Origin: Natronoflexus pectinivorans
GTDB taxonomy: Bacteria; Bacteroidota; Bacteroidia; Bacteroidales; Marinilabiliaceae
Length of the DNA stretch: 64,000 bases
Assembly (NCBI RefSeq): GCF_004345615.1
Contig: NZ_SLWK01000001.1
Location: 806,001-870,000, forward strand
Direction: 5' to 3'
In this document: positions 17,219 to 26,700 of the stretch, one piece after another
Layout of the letters: every line of letters starts with the position of its first letter
Numbering within the stretch: the first letter of the stretch is position 1
The notes under the pieces: generated by a model
What the model saw: the letters and a program-made list of their open reading frames with translations, nothing else
Databases searched by the model: none
What the model was told of the DNA's origin: nothing
Program-made: the position numbers and the translations under genes

Positions 17219-18076
17219 ATGGCATTTACAAAAACTGATATCATTCGTGATTTGAGAGTATTGGGGATAAAATCCGGAGTGATTGTACATTTGATGGTAT
17301 CATCCAAGGCTATTGGGAAAATGGAGTGGGGTGTCAACACTCTGTTAGATGCTTTATTGGATACCGTTGGAGATGAAGGAGCCATAGTAGCCAACGGCTA
17401 TTTAACGACCTACCCTTTACCACTGTCTGATAGTAAATCGTTGGTTATCAGTAAGCCGGATTCTCCCTCTTATGCAGGCGCCCTTGTTAATTCAATGATT
17501 AGCCATACTGATATGATACGCAGCAAACATCCGGTAAAGAAGTTTGTTGCAATAGGCAACGCGGTTAAAAATATAATCGAATCACACTTACCTGGCAGTA
17601 AAGCGTATGAACCATTAGAAAAAATGGCTGATGCCGGAGCATGGCATTTAACCATCGGAGAGAATGTCAACGTTACGGGAACTGCTCATGTGGCCATAGA
17701 GGAATTGCCTTTTGATAAAAAGCGAAAACATGAAGGTGTCAATTATCTGGATAAGAACGGTAATATAAGGTTGTATGAAGCCAAATATAAAGGGGGATGT
17801 ACCAAGGGCTTTCCAAATTTTATCCCCCACTATGAAAATGCTGGAATTTTAATAAAAGGTAAGGTTGGAAATGGGGCTGCTTATCTAACAAAAATGAGCG
17901 AGACCTTAAGGATTGAAAGAGAGATTCTTAAAAGCGATCCTGCCTTTTTCTTTTGCAGCGATCCTACATGTAAAGATTGTCGTTTGCGTTGGGAACATTC
18001 AACAGGGAATTACGTAAGCGTAAAGTTTCATAGTGCGGTAAAAATTGTTAAGGATAAATTTCGATCAATGATTTAA
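17219..18076 (+). CDS. AAC(3)-fold N-acetyltransferase
   Basis: The 285-residue protein resembles the aminoglycoside 3-N-acetyltransferase (Antibiotic_NAT) family: an early HLMVSSKAIG (family HSSLSxIG), HPVKKFVAIG (family HPxxSFxAxG) and TGTAHVAIEE (family NTSLHLAE-like). It ends with a Cys-containing stretch CSDPTCKDCRLRW. Substitutions in the first motif and the genomic setting make a sugar amino group in a surface polysaccharide a likelier acceptor than an antibiotic. The deacetylase gene starts 5 bp downstream, so deacetylation and re-acetylation of one glycan is an attractive but unproven pairing. Resistance should not be inferred. Confidence 0.8.
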   Translation: MAFTKTDIIRDLRVLGIKSGVIVHLMVSSKAIGKMEWGVNTLLDALLDTVGDEGAIVANGYLTTYPLPLSDSKSLVISKPDSPSYAGALVNSMISHTDMIRSKHPVKKFVAIGNAVKNIIESHLPGSKAYEPLEKMADAGAWHLTIGENVNVTGTAHVAIEELPFDKKRKHEGVNYLDKNGNIRLYEAKYKGGCTKGFPNFIPHYENAGILIKGKVGNGAAYLTKMSETLRIEREILKSDPAFFFCSDPTCKDCRLRWEHSTGNYVSVKFHSAVKIVKDKFRSMI

Positions 18077-18081
18077 TTGAG

Positions 18082-19476
18082 ATGCAATATAGTACAAATA
18101 TAAAGTATGTTATAAGTCATTTATCGTTTCATTGGGAATCGAATGATGAGGTGGTGTCGAAATTCCGGTTTGTGCAAAGCAACAGCGTATTGCCCAATAT
18201 TGAAGAGCCAGTCATCATCTTTCCTTTATGTGATGAGATTCTTGAAACCCCGGTTTCCATTAACATTCTTGAAAAAGAGATCCCCGTTTTGTTTTCGGAC
18301 AGTTCAAAGATAAAATCAATATATAGTTTAAATAAATATGGTCAACTGATATTTAATCATGATTTTATAACATCATCATTTTATCTTTTGTCAGGTGTCG
18401 CTGAACAAACAGTGAAAAGGGATCAGTTCGACAGGTTTAGTTACGAAGATTCTCTGCAATACCGATTGGATTGTCCAGATATTCCGTTGGTCAATTACTA
18501 TTTTGAAGCCATTTTGCAGGGGGTTGAGGCGTATTGTCGTTTTCATAGCCTCTCATTTAAAAGGAAGCGACTGTTTGAGCGGTTTGGTTTTTTCCTGAGT
18601 CATGATGTGGATCGTGTTTCCTTTTATCGGCCCAAAGAGGTTTTGTATAAGATTAAGCAATTATCTGGAATGGCTCCCCGGAGTTTTGGATACGGAAAGA
18701 CCATAAAGTATTTGTTTAAAGGAGTATTAAAGAACATATTTCTATTTTCACTTAAAGACCCCTGGTGGAATTTTGATGACCTGATCTTTCTTGAGAAAAG
18801 CCTGGGGATAAAGTCAACATGGTTCTTTTTGCATCGTGATCATAAAAACCTGGATTCTCAATATGAGCTAACCGATAAAAAAATAGTTAATCTCATAAAA
18901 AGATTAACCGAAGCCGGATTTGAAGCCGGATTACATGGGTCTTATTATTCAGCGAATAATCGAAATAAAATAAAGTATCAGTTTAATTTATTCGAAAAAA
19001 TTGCAGGAAGACAACCTGTTGGTAATCGCCAACATTTTTTGAGGGTAACAGGCATCGAGACTTTCCGTAATCAGGAATCGGTGGGGTTGATTTACGATAA
19101 TACTCTCTCTTTTGCTGAACATGAAGGCTTTCGTAACGGATATTGTTATCCTTTTAAACTATACGACCTAGAGAATGATCGGGAACTTGATCTTTGGGAA
19201 ATTCCGTTGACTATGATGGAAGTTTCTCCATTGAATTATCGCAAAGTTGGATTGGATGGATTGTATCATTCAGCTTTTAAACTCATTGAAGAGATTGAGC
19301 GGTTTGGGGGAGTGTTTTCCCTGCTTTGGCACAACTGTCGGCTGATGGATGATGAATATCCCGGTGTCTCTGAGTTTTATCCGAAATTATTAAAGGATAT
19401 AATGAGTAAAAGTCCGCAATCGGTTACTGGGGAGCAAATTATAGATATTATTCAAGCATCAAATGTGATTCGCTAA
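18082..19476 (+). CDS. polysaccharide deacetylase family protein
   Basis: The 464-residue protein has an N-terminal beta-rich region (about 1-165) of the type found before NodB domains in Bacteroidota capsule clusters. The NodB-like part contains FFLSHDVDRV (metal-binding Asp pair), KSTWFFL, GFEAGLHGSYYS (His ligand) and SLLWHNCRL near the end. There is no signal peptide, so a cytoplasmic glycan-modifying role is possible. It is translationally close to the AAC(3)-like gene. The catalytic Asp/His set looks intact, unlike the pseudogene at 15251. Confidence 0.85.
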   Translation: MQYSTNIKYVISHLSFHWESNDEVVSKFRFVQSNSVLPNIEEPVIIFPLCDEILETPVSINILEKEIPVLFSDSSKIKSIYSLNKYGQLIFNHDFITSSFYLLSGVAEQTVKRDQFDRFSYEDSLQYRLDCPDIPLVNYYFEAILQGVEAYCRFHSLSFKRKRLFERFGFFLSHDVDRVSFYRPKEVLYKIKQLSGMAPRSFGYGKTIKYLFKGVLKNIFLFSLKDPWWNFDDLIFLEKSLGIKSTWFFLHRDHKNLDSQYELTDKKIVNLIKRLTEAGFEAGLHGSYYSANNRNKIKYQFNLFEKIAGRQPVGNRQHFLRVTGIETFRNQESVGLIYDNTLSFAEHEGFRNGYCYPFKLYDLENDRELDLWEIPLTMMEVSPLNYRKVGLDGLYHSAFKLIEEIERFGGVFSLLWHNCRLMDDEYPGVSEFYPKLLKDIMSKSPQSVTGEQIIDIIQASNVIR

Positions 19477-19952
19477 TCTAGACATTGGCTGCTCCGATCT
19501 ACGATTCCCATTAGTGGGAAAATTTCATTTTGGCTCGTTATGTTTATGTAGGGGCGATAGCCCTAATGTCTTCGTAGCAGCATAGTAATAAGCCAATTTA
19601 TCAAGGGGCGTTAGCCCTGACATCTTGCCACATCAATAAGAACTCACAACATAATAGTAGTGTTCATGTTTAACCTATTTTTGTGTATAATATTTCTAGA
19701 TTTTAGGTGTCTATAAATGGTTTTGCTTTAATAGTTAAACCAACCCTGATTAGGGTTAAGTCAAAAACCCGGGGTACAGCCCCCGGGATGATGAAACGAA
19801 AAGCCACAGCTCTGAATGGGCGACAGCGAGAAATCTAACTACAATCAAACATATGACAATGGCAGCTAATTGAATAAGCGGCTCTCTTTGGAAGCAGATA
19901 ATATGGAGGGCAATGCTGAACCCAAAAAAAACAATTGCAATCCGCTCATTAT
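19477..19952. other. gene-free region with short repeats
   Basis: No plausible gene is seen in 476 bp. It holds two related 22-bp units, 19551-19572 and 19605-19626 (GGGGCG-A/T-TAGCCCT core, 17 of 22 identical), and small hairpins AACCCT-GATT-AGGGTT near 19743 and CCCGGGG-CCCCGGG near 19770. There is also a fragment resembling the outer arm of the 12034 element near 19826. It looks like a graveyard of repeat elements between convergent genes. Confidence 0.5.
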
Positions 19953-21179
19953 TTACAGATGCTTAACCAGTTCATCATAAAAAAGATCAACCCGGTTGTT
20001 AAAATGATGCTCTGTAAGAGTTCTTTGTTGTCCTCTTTTTGCTATTTCTTTTAATTTATCCGGATGGTCTATCAGCCATTTCACTTTTTCAACGCACTCT
20101 TCTGCCGATTGATAGGTGACGATTTCAGAATCAGGGACGAAATAATTTTTGAGATCACTTTTGTGATCTGTGAGCAAGCAGGTTCCCACCCCGGTGGTTT
20201 CAAAAAGTCGCATATTGGCCGCATAATCGCCGGCGCAATCTCCATGAATGTTGAATCCGATCTCTGCTTTAGATAAAGCTTTGAACATCTCCAGTCCGAA
20301 CAAAGGCGGCTTTGCCATTTTGTAGAGCTTGGAGGTAAGTTTAAGTTGCCGTGGAAAAGAGCTGTGGTTTCTCCCTTTGCGAATGGGAGTTATGTAATCA
20401 GTTAAGCTCTTTAGCCCGATGTTGTCCAATATTGATGCCGCTATATACGACGCCTGCTTTTTCACGATTGCCGTTCTGTTTTTGTCAGGCAGGTTACCGT
20501 AAAAGGCAAAAGGGATGCTTTCCTGAACCAGTTGTTCCAACACCCTGGTTCTGATGCTGTGAAATCCATCACCCGGAATAATGGAGCCGGTAAAAATAAA
20601 CGGGACAACCGGCCAATCATTCTCTTTTTCTGTTTTCTCGAGTATTCGTTGGTCAAACGCATGCGGAATCACCACACTGGTTATTCCAAACTGTCGCAGC
20701 TGCTGCTGAAAAAACGGGGAGCAAACAGTGAAATAATCAAAAGCTTTGAATGATTCAATTTGTGAAGAGGTAAAGGGCGCGCAGATATTTCCTATGCAGA
20801 CCTTTATGAATGAAAATCTGTTTTTCAGATTCCTGATAAATGAACCATTAAAAGTTACGCTATCCTGAAAATAGATGATCTCCGGCTTAAAGAATGCAAT
20901 TTGTGCCATGATGATCTCCTCGGACGACAAGGATGAGCTGAGGTTGTTTTCTACAGCCCATGCCTTTTGCATGGGGGTTGCATTGGCAACCACTTCCATG
21001 GTTTCAAATCCTTTTGCTGCAAGGAGTCTGCCGTAATTGTCCGACCATGAGAAACACTGATCCATTAGATGTTGGAGCTGCTCCCGATGACTCTGGATTT
21101 TTATCATCGGGAATTTTATGTAGTAATCCTGCAGAAAATCCCGATAGTAGGATGATATTTTTAGAAATTTACCTTTCAA
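19953..21179 (-). CDS. CgeB-like glycosyltransferase
   Basis: The 408-residue protein has a GT-B fold pattern. The C-terminal donor-binding region carries FNIHGDCAGDYAANMRLFE, GVGTCLLTDH, EIVTYQSAEECVEKVKWL and a terminal GQQRTLTEHHFNNR, typical of CgeB/glyco_trans_1_2 enzymes. A signal peptide is absent, so it is cytoplasmic. Acceptor and donor are not predictable. It is single, convergent with the deacetylase, and sits among polysaccharide genes, suggesting surface glycan assembly. Confidence 0.82.
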   Translation of the reverse strand: MKGKFLKISSYYRDFLQDYYIKFPMIKIQSHREQLQHLMDQCFSWSDNYGRLLAAKGFETMEVVANATPMQKAWAVENNLSSSLSSEEIIMAQIAFFKPEIIYFQDSVTFNGSFIRNLKNRFSFIKVCIGNICAPFTSSQIESFKAFDYFTVCSPFFQQQLRQFGITSVVIPHAFDQRILEKTEKENDWPVVPFIFTGSIIPGDGFHSIRTRVLEQLVQESIPFAFYGNLPDKNRTAIVKKQASYIAASILDNIGLKSLTDYITPIRKGRNHSSFPRQLKLTSKLYKMAKPPLFGLEMFKALSKAEIGFNIHGDCAGDYAANMRLFETTGVGTCLLTDHKSDLKNYFVPDSEIVTYQSAEECVEKVKWLIDHPDKLKEIAKRGQQRTLTEHHFNNRVDLFYDELVKHL

Positions 21180-21267
21180 AACAACAGATGTGATTTAAAT
21201 AGCTGTTTATTTTTTTATGGAGCATGTTTTTTATGATCTTAAGATATGTGAAAACAGGATAGCGAAT

Positions 21268-21603
21268 TTAACCAAATAAATCTCTTACCAATTTAGCCAA
21301 AAGAGGCTTTTTAATGCTGTTCTCTTCAGATTTATCGTAAATAATTATCAAATAAACATCCAATGAGTTGCTTTCATCTATTAAGTAGGTAACAACCCTG
21401 TATCCAGCACTTTTTCCCTTGTTTTTGTCTTTATTTGCTAGTCGTATTTTGTAGAGACCATTACCAAGCGATTTCCCTATTGTTGGGTTCATGGTCAGTT
21501 CGACTTCAAGTTCACTCAAATCATTCTTGAGTGAAGGAAATTTTTTTAGAAAACGAGAGTATCGTTTGTCAAAAACAGATGTCCGGAAAACTCTATTTTC
21601 CAT
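21268..21603 (-). CDS. RelE/ParE-like toxin
   Basis: The 111-residue basic protein begins NRVFRTSVFDKRYSRFLKKF and has LGNGLYKIRLANKDKNKGKSAGYRV followed by VYLIIIYDKSE and a C-terminal helix. This is the RelE/YoeB-like fold of mRNA-cleaving or gyrase-poisoning toxins. It overlaps the end of the upstream small gene by 11 bp (21593-21603), the typical antitoxin-toxin arrangement. Which RelE/ParE branch it belongs to cannot be told by eye. Confidence 0.82.
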   Translation of the reverse strand: MENRVFRTSVFDKRYSRFLKKFPSLKNDLSELEVELTMNPTIGKSLGNGLYKIRLANKDKNKGKSAGYRVVTYLIDESNSLDVYLIIIYDKSEENSIKKPLLAKLVRDLFG

Positions 21604-21799
21604 TAATTAGATCATTTAATGGCTTTTTTTGCAGTTTTCCCTCCTTCATTAGTTTAACCTCTTTTAAGCCTTGTTCAATTTCATCCATAATGGAAGATGA
21701 AGAGTTTTTTTTCACCACTGTAACACCCATTTTTTTGGCAATTTCAGCAATAAGTTTGAGGTCATTCTTTGAATTGCTTTGTAATATAATTGTATCCAT
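21593..21799 (-). CDS. putative antitoxin of the RelE-like module
   Basis: The 68-residue protein starts MDTIILQSNSKNDLKLIAEIA and has a helical acidic C-terminal half (SSIMDEIEQGLKEVKLM). The ATG at 21799 is chosen because it begins a compact antitoxin; an upstream in-frame start at 21850 adds a hydrophobic segment without support. Identity rests on position and on the N-terminal pattern seen in small Bacteroidota RelE partners. Upstream, a direct repeat at 21887-21922 could be its operator. Confidence 0.75.
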   Translation of the reverse strand: MDTIILQSNSKNDLKLIAEIAKKMGVTVVKKNSSSSIMDEIEQGLKEVKLMKEGKLQKKPLNDLINGK

Positions 21800-21886
21800 C
21801 GCTTTCGTTTTGTACAAAGTTACTAAAATATGGTGAAGAACGAAAACCAAAATATCGGGGTTGATGTGCTGAAAAACAGCTACTTT

Positions 21887-21922
21887 TTTATTGATGATTT
21901 TGGATTCATTTATTGATGATTT
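21887..21922 (-). promoter_or_regulatory. direct repeat upstream of the RelE-like module, candidate operator
   Basis: TTTATTGATGATTT occurs exactly at 21887-21900 and 21909-21922, 22 bp apart (about two helical turns), some 90 bp upstream of the antitoxin start. Such spacing suits a dimeric regulator, possibly the antitoxin itself; this is inference only. Confidence 0.3.
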
Positions 21923-21968
21923 GTTTCTCTTATCCTTGATTCTTTTTTCGATTACCTATGGGTTCAAT

Positions 21969-21990
21969 CCGGTAGTTGAATAACTACCGG
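21969..21990. repeat. short perfect hairpin
   Basis: CCGGTAGTT, loop GAAT, AACTACCGG. It lies in the 375-bp divergent gap between the antitoxin and the flippase; no T-run follows on + and no gene is seen around it. Confidence 0.5.
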
Positions 21991-22174
21991 AAATGCACAG
22001 AGTGAGTTATAGATAGAATTGACTTACATTGATAAACAATTCTAAACAGAGTGAAAAGACAATGATAAATAATGCTATTGTCACAAAAATAGAACAACCG
22101 CTTAAAATTGCTAATTTAATGAGTGTTAATTAACCGATATCTTTTATTTTTGTTGTTGATCTCAATAAAAAACC

Positions 22175-23644
22175 ATGTATCAACCGGTTCAGTTTGTTTT
22201 TAAACAGGGTATTATTTATGGCATTGGAAATGTTCTCACCAAGCTGAGTGGTGTTATTCTGCTTCCCCTCTATTTAAAATATATCAACGAAACTGAGTTT
22301 GGGGTTGTTACTTTGTTTGAAACCATTTTTCAATTCATTCTGATTCTTTCAAGTTGGGGAGTGAAGGGTGGGTTCATGCGATGGTACCATGAGATGAAAG
22401 GCAGCAGTGGTAAAAAAGAGCTCTTTTTTACCACGTGGATGTTTAATTTTTTCACCAGTTTGCTGGCTGTTGCATTGGTGGCAGTTCTTCTTAATGTCTG
22501 GTCCGAATCGGTTTTCAGATATCAGCTATCTTCAGATATCTTCCTGTTTTTTCTTGCCGGTTCTTTTTTTCGGTTACTATACGATGTTCCATTTTATTTA
22601 ATGAAACTGGAACAAAGAGCTAAATTACAAACATTTTGGACGTCGTTGAATATTCTCCTGGTGATCGGGGTAACAGTTTATTTTCTGGAATTTCGTGAAA
22701 TGGGTTTGAAGGGTATTTACCTGGCGCAGATGGTGGCTCATGGATTAACTTTCCTTGCTCTTGTTCCGTTTATATTAAAACACATTAAACCAAAGTTTAA
22801 TGTTGTTGTTCTTAAAGAAATGATTCAATATGGATTGCCATTGGCCATATCAAATATACTGACCACAATATTAACTTTAAGTGACCGGCATATAATTAAT
22901 CAATATCAGAATCTTGGAGAAGTGGCAGGATATGGCATGGCATTTAAAATAGCCAATTTGGTTCAAATGGTTGTCATAGCCTCCCTAATCACGGCCTATT
23001 CCAATTATTTTTTTAAAACTCTGCATGAGAAGTCAAGTATGCAGTTTTATTCCCGGTTTTCCCGTTTGTTTCTGATTTTGATTACATTCGGAGGGCTAGG
23101 AGTGGTTTTGTTTTCCCCCGAAATCATGATGGTTATTTCGGCCGGTTCAGAATTCTTTCGAGAATCAGTTATTCTCATACCGGTATTAATTGCCGGATTA
23201 ATTTTTAGCGGATGGCGGCAATTACTTACTCTGCCTCTCAACAAGCATAAAAAAACCAGGCGGATTTCTGTAATTCTGGTTGTATGTGCGGGAATCAACA
23301 TCCTGCTAAATTTTGTATTGGTACCTATATATGGAAAAATGGGAGCTTCAGTTTCAACTCTGATTGCTCAGGCCATAGGGATGGGTTGGTTTTTTGTAGA
23401 GGTAAAAAAGCTTGAATCCATACAATTTCAAATTAAAAAGCTACTGTTACTTTTTGGTTTATGGGTTGCGATGGTGATTGCCGGTATTTGGACTTATAAT
23501 CTTGAAATTCCGTTTTCTTGGTTCGTGAAGATCCTGATTGTTCTTTTCATGGCCTTTGCCATGTATTTATTCAAAATCATCAGAAAGGATGAGATCAACA
23601 TTGTTCTGAATTTCATTAAAACAGGCCGGTTTCAATTTAAGTGA
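22175..23644 (+). CDS. oligosaccharide flippase family protein (Wzx/MATE-like)
   Basis: The 489-residue, highly hydrophobic protein with about 12-14 membrane segments starts QGIIYGIGNVLTKLSGVILLP, the usual first helix of polysaccharide_synt (PF01943-type) exporters. YGLPLAISNILTTILTLSDR in the middle is the repeat of that fold. It would flip lipid-linked oligosaccharides across the cytoplasmic membrane. It follows the accessory polysaccharide genes and lies about 85 bp before the large histidine kinase. TATTTTTG at 22145-22152 fits a -7 box, but no -33 partner was seen. Confidence 0.9.
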   Translation: MYQPVQFVFKQGIIYGIGNVLTKLSGVILLPLYLKYINETEFGVVTLFETIFQFILILSSWGVKGGFMRWYHEMKGSSGKKELFFTTWMFNFFTSLLAVALVAVLLNVWSESVFRYQLSSDIFLFFLAGSFFRLLYDVPFYLMKLEQRAKLQTFWTSLNILLVIGVTVYFLEFREMGLKGIYLAQMVAHGLTFLALVPFILKHIKPKFNVVVLKEMIQYGLPLAISNILTTILTLSDRHIINQYQNLGEVAGYGMAFKIANLVQMVVIASLITAYSNYFFKTLHEKSSMQFYSRFSRLFLILITFGGLGVVLFSPEIMMVISAGSEFFRESVILIPVLIAGLIFSGWRQLLTLPLNKHKKTRRISVILVVCAGINILLNFVLVPIYGKMGASVSTLIAQAIGMGWFFVEVKKLESIQFQIKKLLLLFGLWVAMVIAGIWTYNLEIPFSWFVKILIVLFMAFAMYLFKIIRKDEINIVLNFIKTGRFQFK

Positions 23645-23728
23645 TAGATTATCAGGAGGTGAAAACTAAATAGAATTAAAATTATTTGTAAATTACATGC
23701 CTGAAAAAGAGTGGGATTGTGCAACGAT

Positions 23729-26700
23729 ATGTCAACCCGCCATATTTATCTTGAAAAACCAAAACATCTGATGGTGAGCTACGGTGTTTCTCATTTTGTT
23801 ATGAATATCATCGCTTTAGGAGTGGTGGTGGTCATTTTTTATCTTGCATTTCGAAAGTCCGGTCGGATTACGAAAGATAGCAGAGATGTTCCTGAATCGC
23901 AAGGAAAGAAAACCATACGAATCGTCATTGCATTTTTAAGTCTTGCCTTATTTATTGGAGGAATTTATATAGTACACCAATTCAAAATCTTGCAGGAAAA
24001 GGAAATTCGAAGAGAGTTATTGTCTGGCGCTCAGTCCGTCGCGGAGGGATTGAGCTATCGTACCATTTCAAATCTTGAATTCAATCTGTCTGATCTTGAC
24101 CATCCTGTATATCATCAATTAAACCAACAATTGCGCGAAGCTTCAGGTCTTCTAAATAAAAGGGACATTTATACCATGGTGCTTCGGGATTCTCAAATTA
24201 TATTCGGCCCGGAGAGCATTGATCCTGAGCTTTTTCATGCATCACTACCCGGAGATGTCTACAAGATACCTCCACAAGGGTTGGTGGATGTTTTTGTAAG
24301 AGGAAACCATTTAATTGTCGGCCCATATGAAGATGAATATGGACATTTTATTAGTGCCTTCTACCCGGTATTCAGGCAACATTCACCTGAACCTTATATG
24401 GTTGTGGGTATGGACATACACGAACATGAATGGAATGATGAGGTTAATCATGCAATAGTTATTCCACAGGTTTTGGTCATTGTCCTTTTGCTGATTCTGT
24501 TATTCGGCAACATTATTTTCTCAAGACCCCAAATTATGCGGATCGAACGATCAATTTGGTGGCAAAGTCCGGAAGCCATATTTACCTTTATCGGTTCCGT
24601 ATTCATCTCTCTGTTAATTATATGGTTTTCAGTCAGAGTTGAAAACCGGTACAGAATGGAAATTTTTAAACAATCCTCTTCCATACAGGCTAATCAGTTC
24701 AGATCGTACATGCGCACTTTTGAGTGGCATTTATTGCGTACGTCCAATTCGTTGGGTCGTTTTAATGAGATAGAAGAGGATTTTTTCAGAGAGGAGGTTA
24801 ACTTTTTACTTGAGCTTGAATTTGTTGAATCAATTGGGTGGGCAGAGGAATATTCTGCCGAATATTTGGTTCGTCTGGTAGAGGGCGGTTATCAGGAGTT
24901 GTTTTCAGTTGGGAGTAGCATGCCTAAAATTTCATCTCATACCATAAACATAATTGAAAATGCTGTTTCGCATCAAAGGCTGACTACTGAAGCAATTATT
25001 AGTGAATCAAGCAACACAGATCCGCGGTTGATCATTTATATTCCCTTCTCGTTTTCAGGAAATAGTTCAAATGGTTTAGCGTATATAGTGGTAAATATAA
25101 ATAAACTACTTGGCAGATCCGTTGCTTTACGAGGATCAGAAGAGAATCTTTTTAATGTTTTGTTCGGGGTTGTGGAAAACCAGTCTGGTTATACCTATAT
25201 TGGCCGATTTGGGGATGACGTTATGCGTGAACGAAAAATTCAGGATATGTCGGCTGGGTACTTCTTATTCATGTTTGGGCGAACTTGGAAACTGGATTTT
25301 TTTCCGGGTCAATTTTTTAATCGCACGCACCCATCTATTGCCTTACCGGTTTCCTTGTCTTTGGCTATTCTAATGACTCTTGTTCTATCTTTTGTAGTGG
25401 GACTTTTAAGTACACGCAAAATCAGATTGGAGCGTGATGTTGAAAAACGGACACAGGAATTGAACCGAAGTGAACAGCGTTTTTCTCTATTGTTTAACTC
25501 AATGGCTGAGGGGGTGGCCATGCATAGGGTCATCAGGAATGAAGAAGGGGAGATTTTGAATTATTCATTGGTTGATATCAATGCAGCATATTCTAGAATT
25601 CTTGGTCTTGCACGTAAAGATGTTATTGGTAAAACAGCAAGCGATCTTTATGGACAGCCAACGGCTCCTTTTTTGGATGTATATGCCAGGGTTGTTCAGG
25701 ATGGAACTCCAACCCGTTTTGAAGAGTATTTTCCACCAATGGACAGGTATTTCGATGTCTCGGCAATTCCAATGAGTGATGATACTTTTGCAACAGTTTT
25801 TACTGATGTGTCACACCGGGTGCTGGCTGAACGTACCATCAGGGAGAGCGAAGAGAAATACCGCATGATTTCTGACAACGTTGGAGATGTTATTTGGGTG
25901 ATGGATGCAATGACGCATAAATTCCGATATATGAGTCCTTCGGTAGAAAGGTTAAGTGGATATTCCGTCGATGAGGCTTTGGGTTTTAAGCTTAAAGATA
26001 TTTTGAGCCCTGAATCCTTTGAATTTGTTTCAGAGTCGTTGCCCTTCAGAGTCCAGAAATTTGAAAATGGAGATGAAACTTATCGGACCCGAACAGTTAC
26101 ACTAAATCAGATAAAAAAGGATGGCGGGATCATTGTTACGGAGGTAACCACGACTCTGATCCCAAATGAGCATGGCAGGGTAAAAGAAGTTTTGGGAGTG
26201 ACCAGAGATGTCACAGAAATGGTTGCTGCACGTGAGGCATTAAGACTGAGTGAGGAGAAATACCGGTTTCTGGTTGAAAATCAGCATGATTTTATTATTA
26301 AAGTTGATCTGGAAGGGCGATATCTATATGCAAGCCCATCTTTTTGCCATGCTATAGGTAAATCTGATGAAGAGATTATGGGAAAGGTTTTTATTCCGCC
26401 CATTGACTCCGATAGTGCGGTGTTATCTCTCGAAGCTTTGGAGAAACTTAAAAAGCCTCCATACAGAGTGCGATTTGAACAGAAGGTGAAGTTAAATTCA
26501 GAATGGAAATGGATCAGTTGGGACAATAGCGCAATACTGGAAGAAGGAGAACCGGTTGCTTATATTGGTGTTGGACGTGATGTCACCCGGGAAAAAATTT
26601 ACCAAGAGGAACTTAAAGAGAGTAAGGATAAATTGCAGCAACAAAATGAAGAGTATGCCATGCTCAACGAGGAGTATCAATCCATCAACGAGGAGATGCA

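Noticed and set aside
17219-18076. Aminoglycoside resistance gene
   Set aside because: Motifs are altered and the gene lies in a polysaccharide context, so resistance is not supported.
21961-21990. GGTTCAATCC resembling a tRNA T-loop
   Set aside because: No acceptor, D or anticodon stems could be built around it; the adjacent sequence is a simple hairpin.
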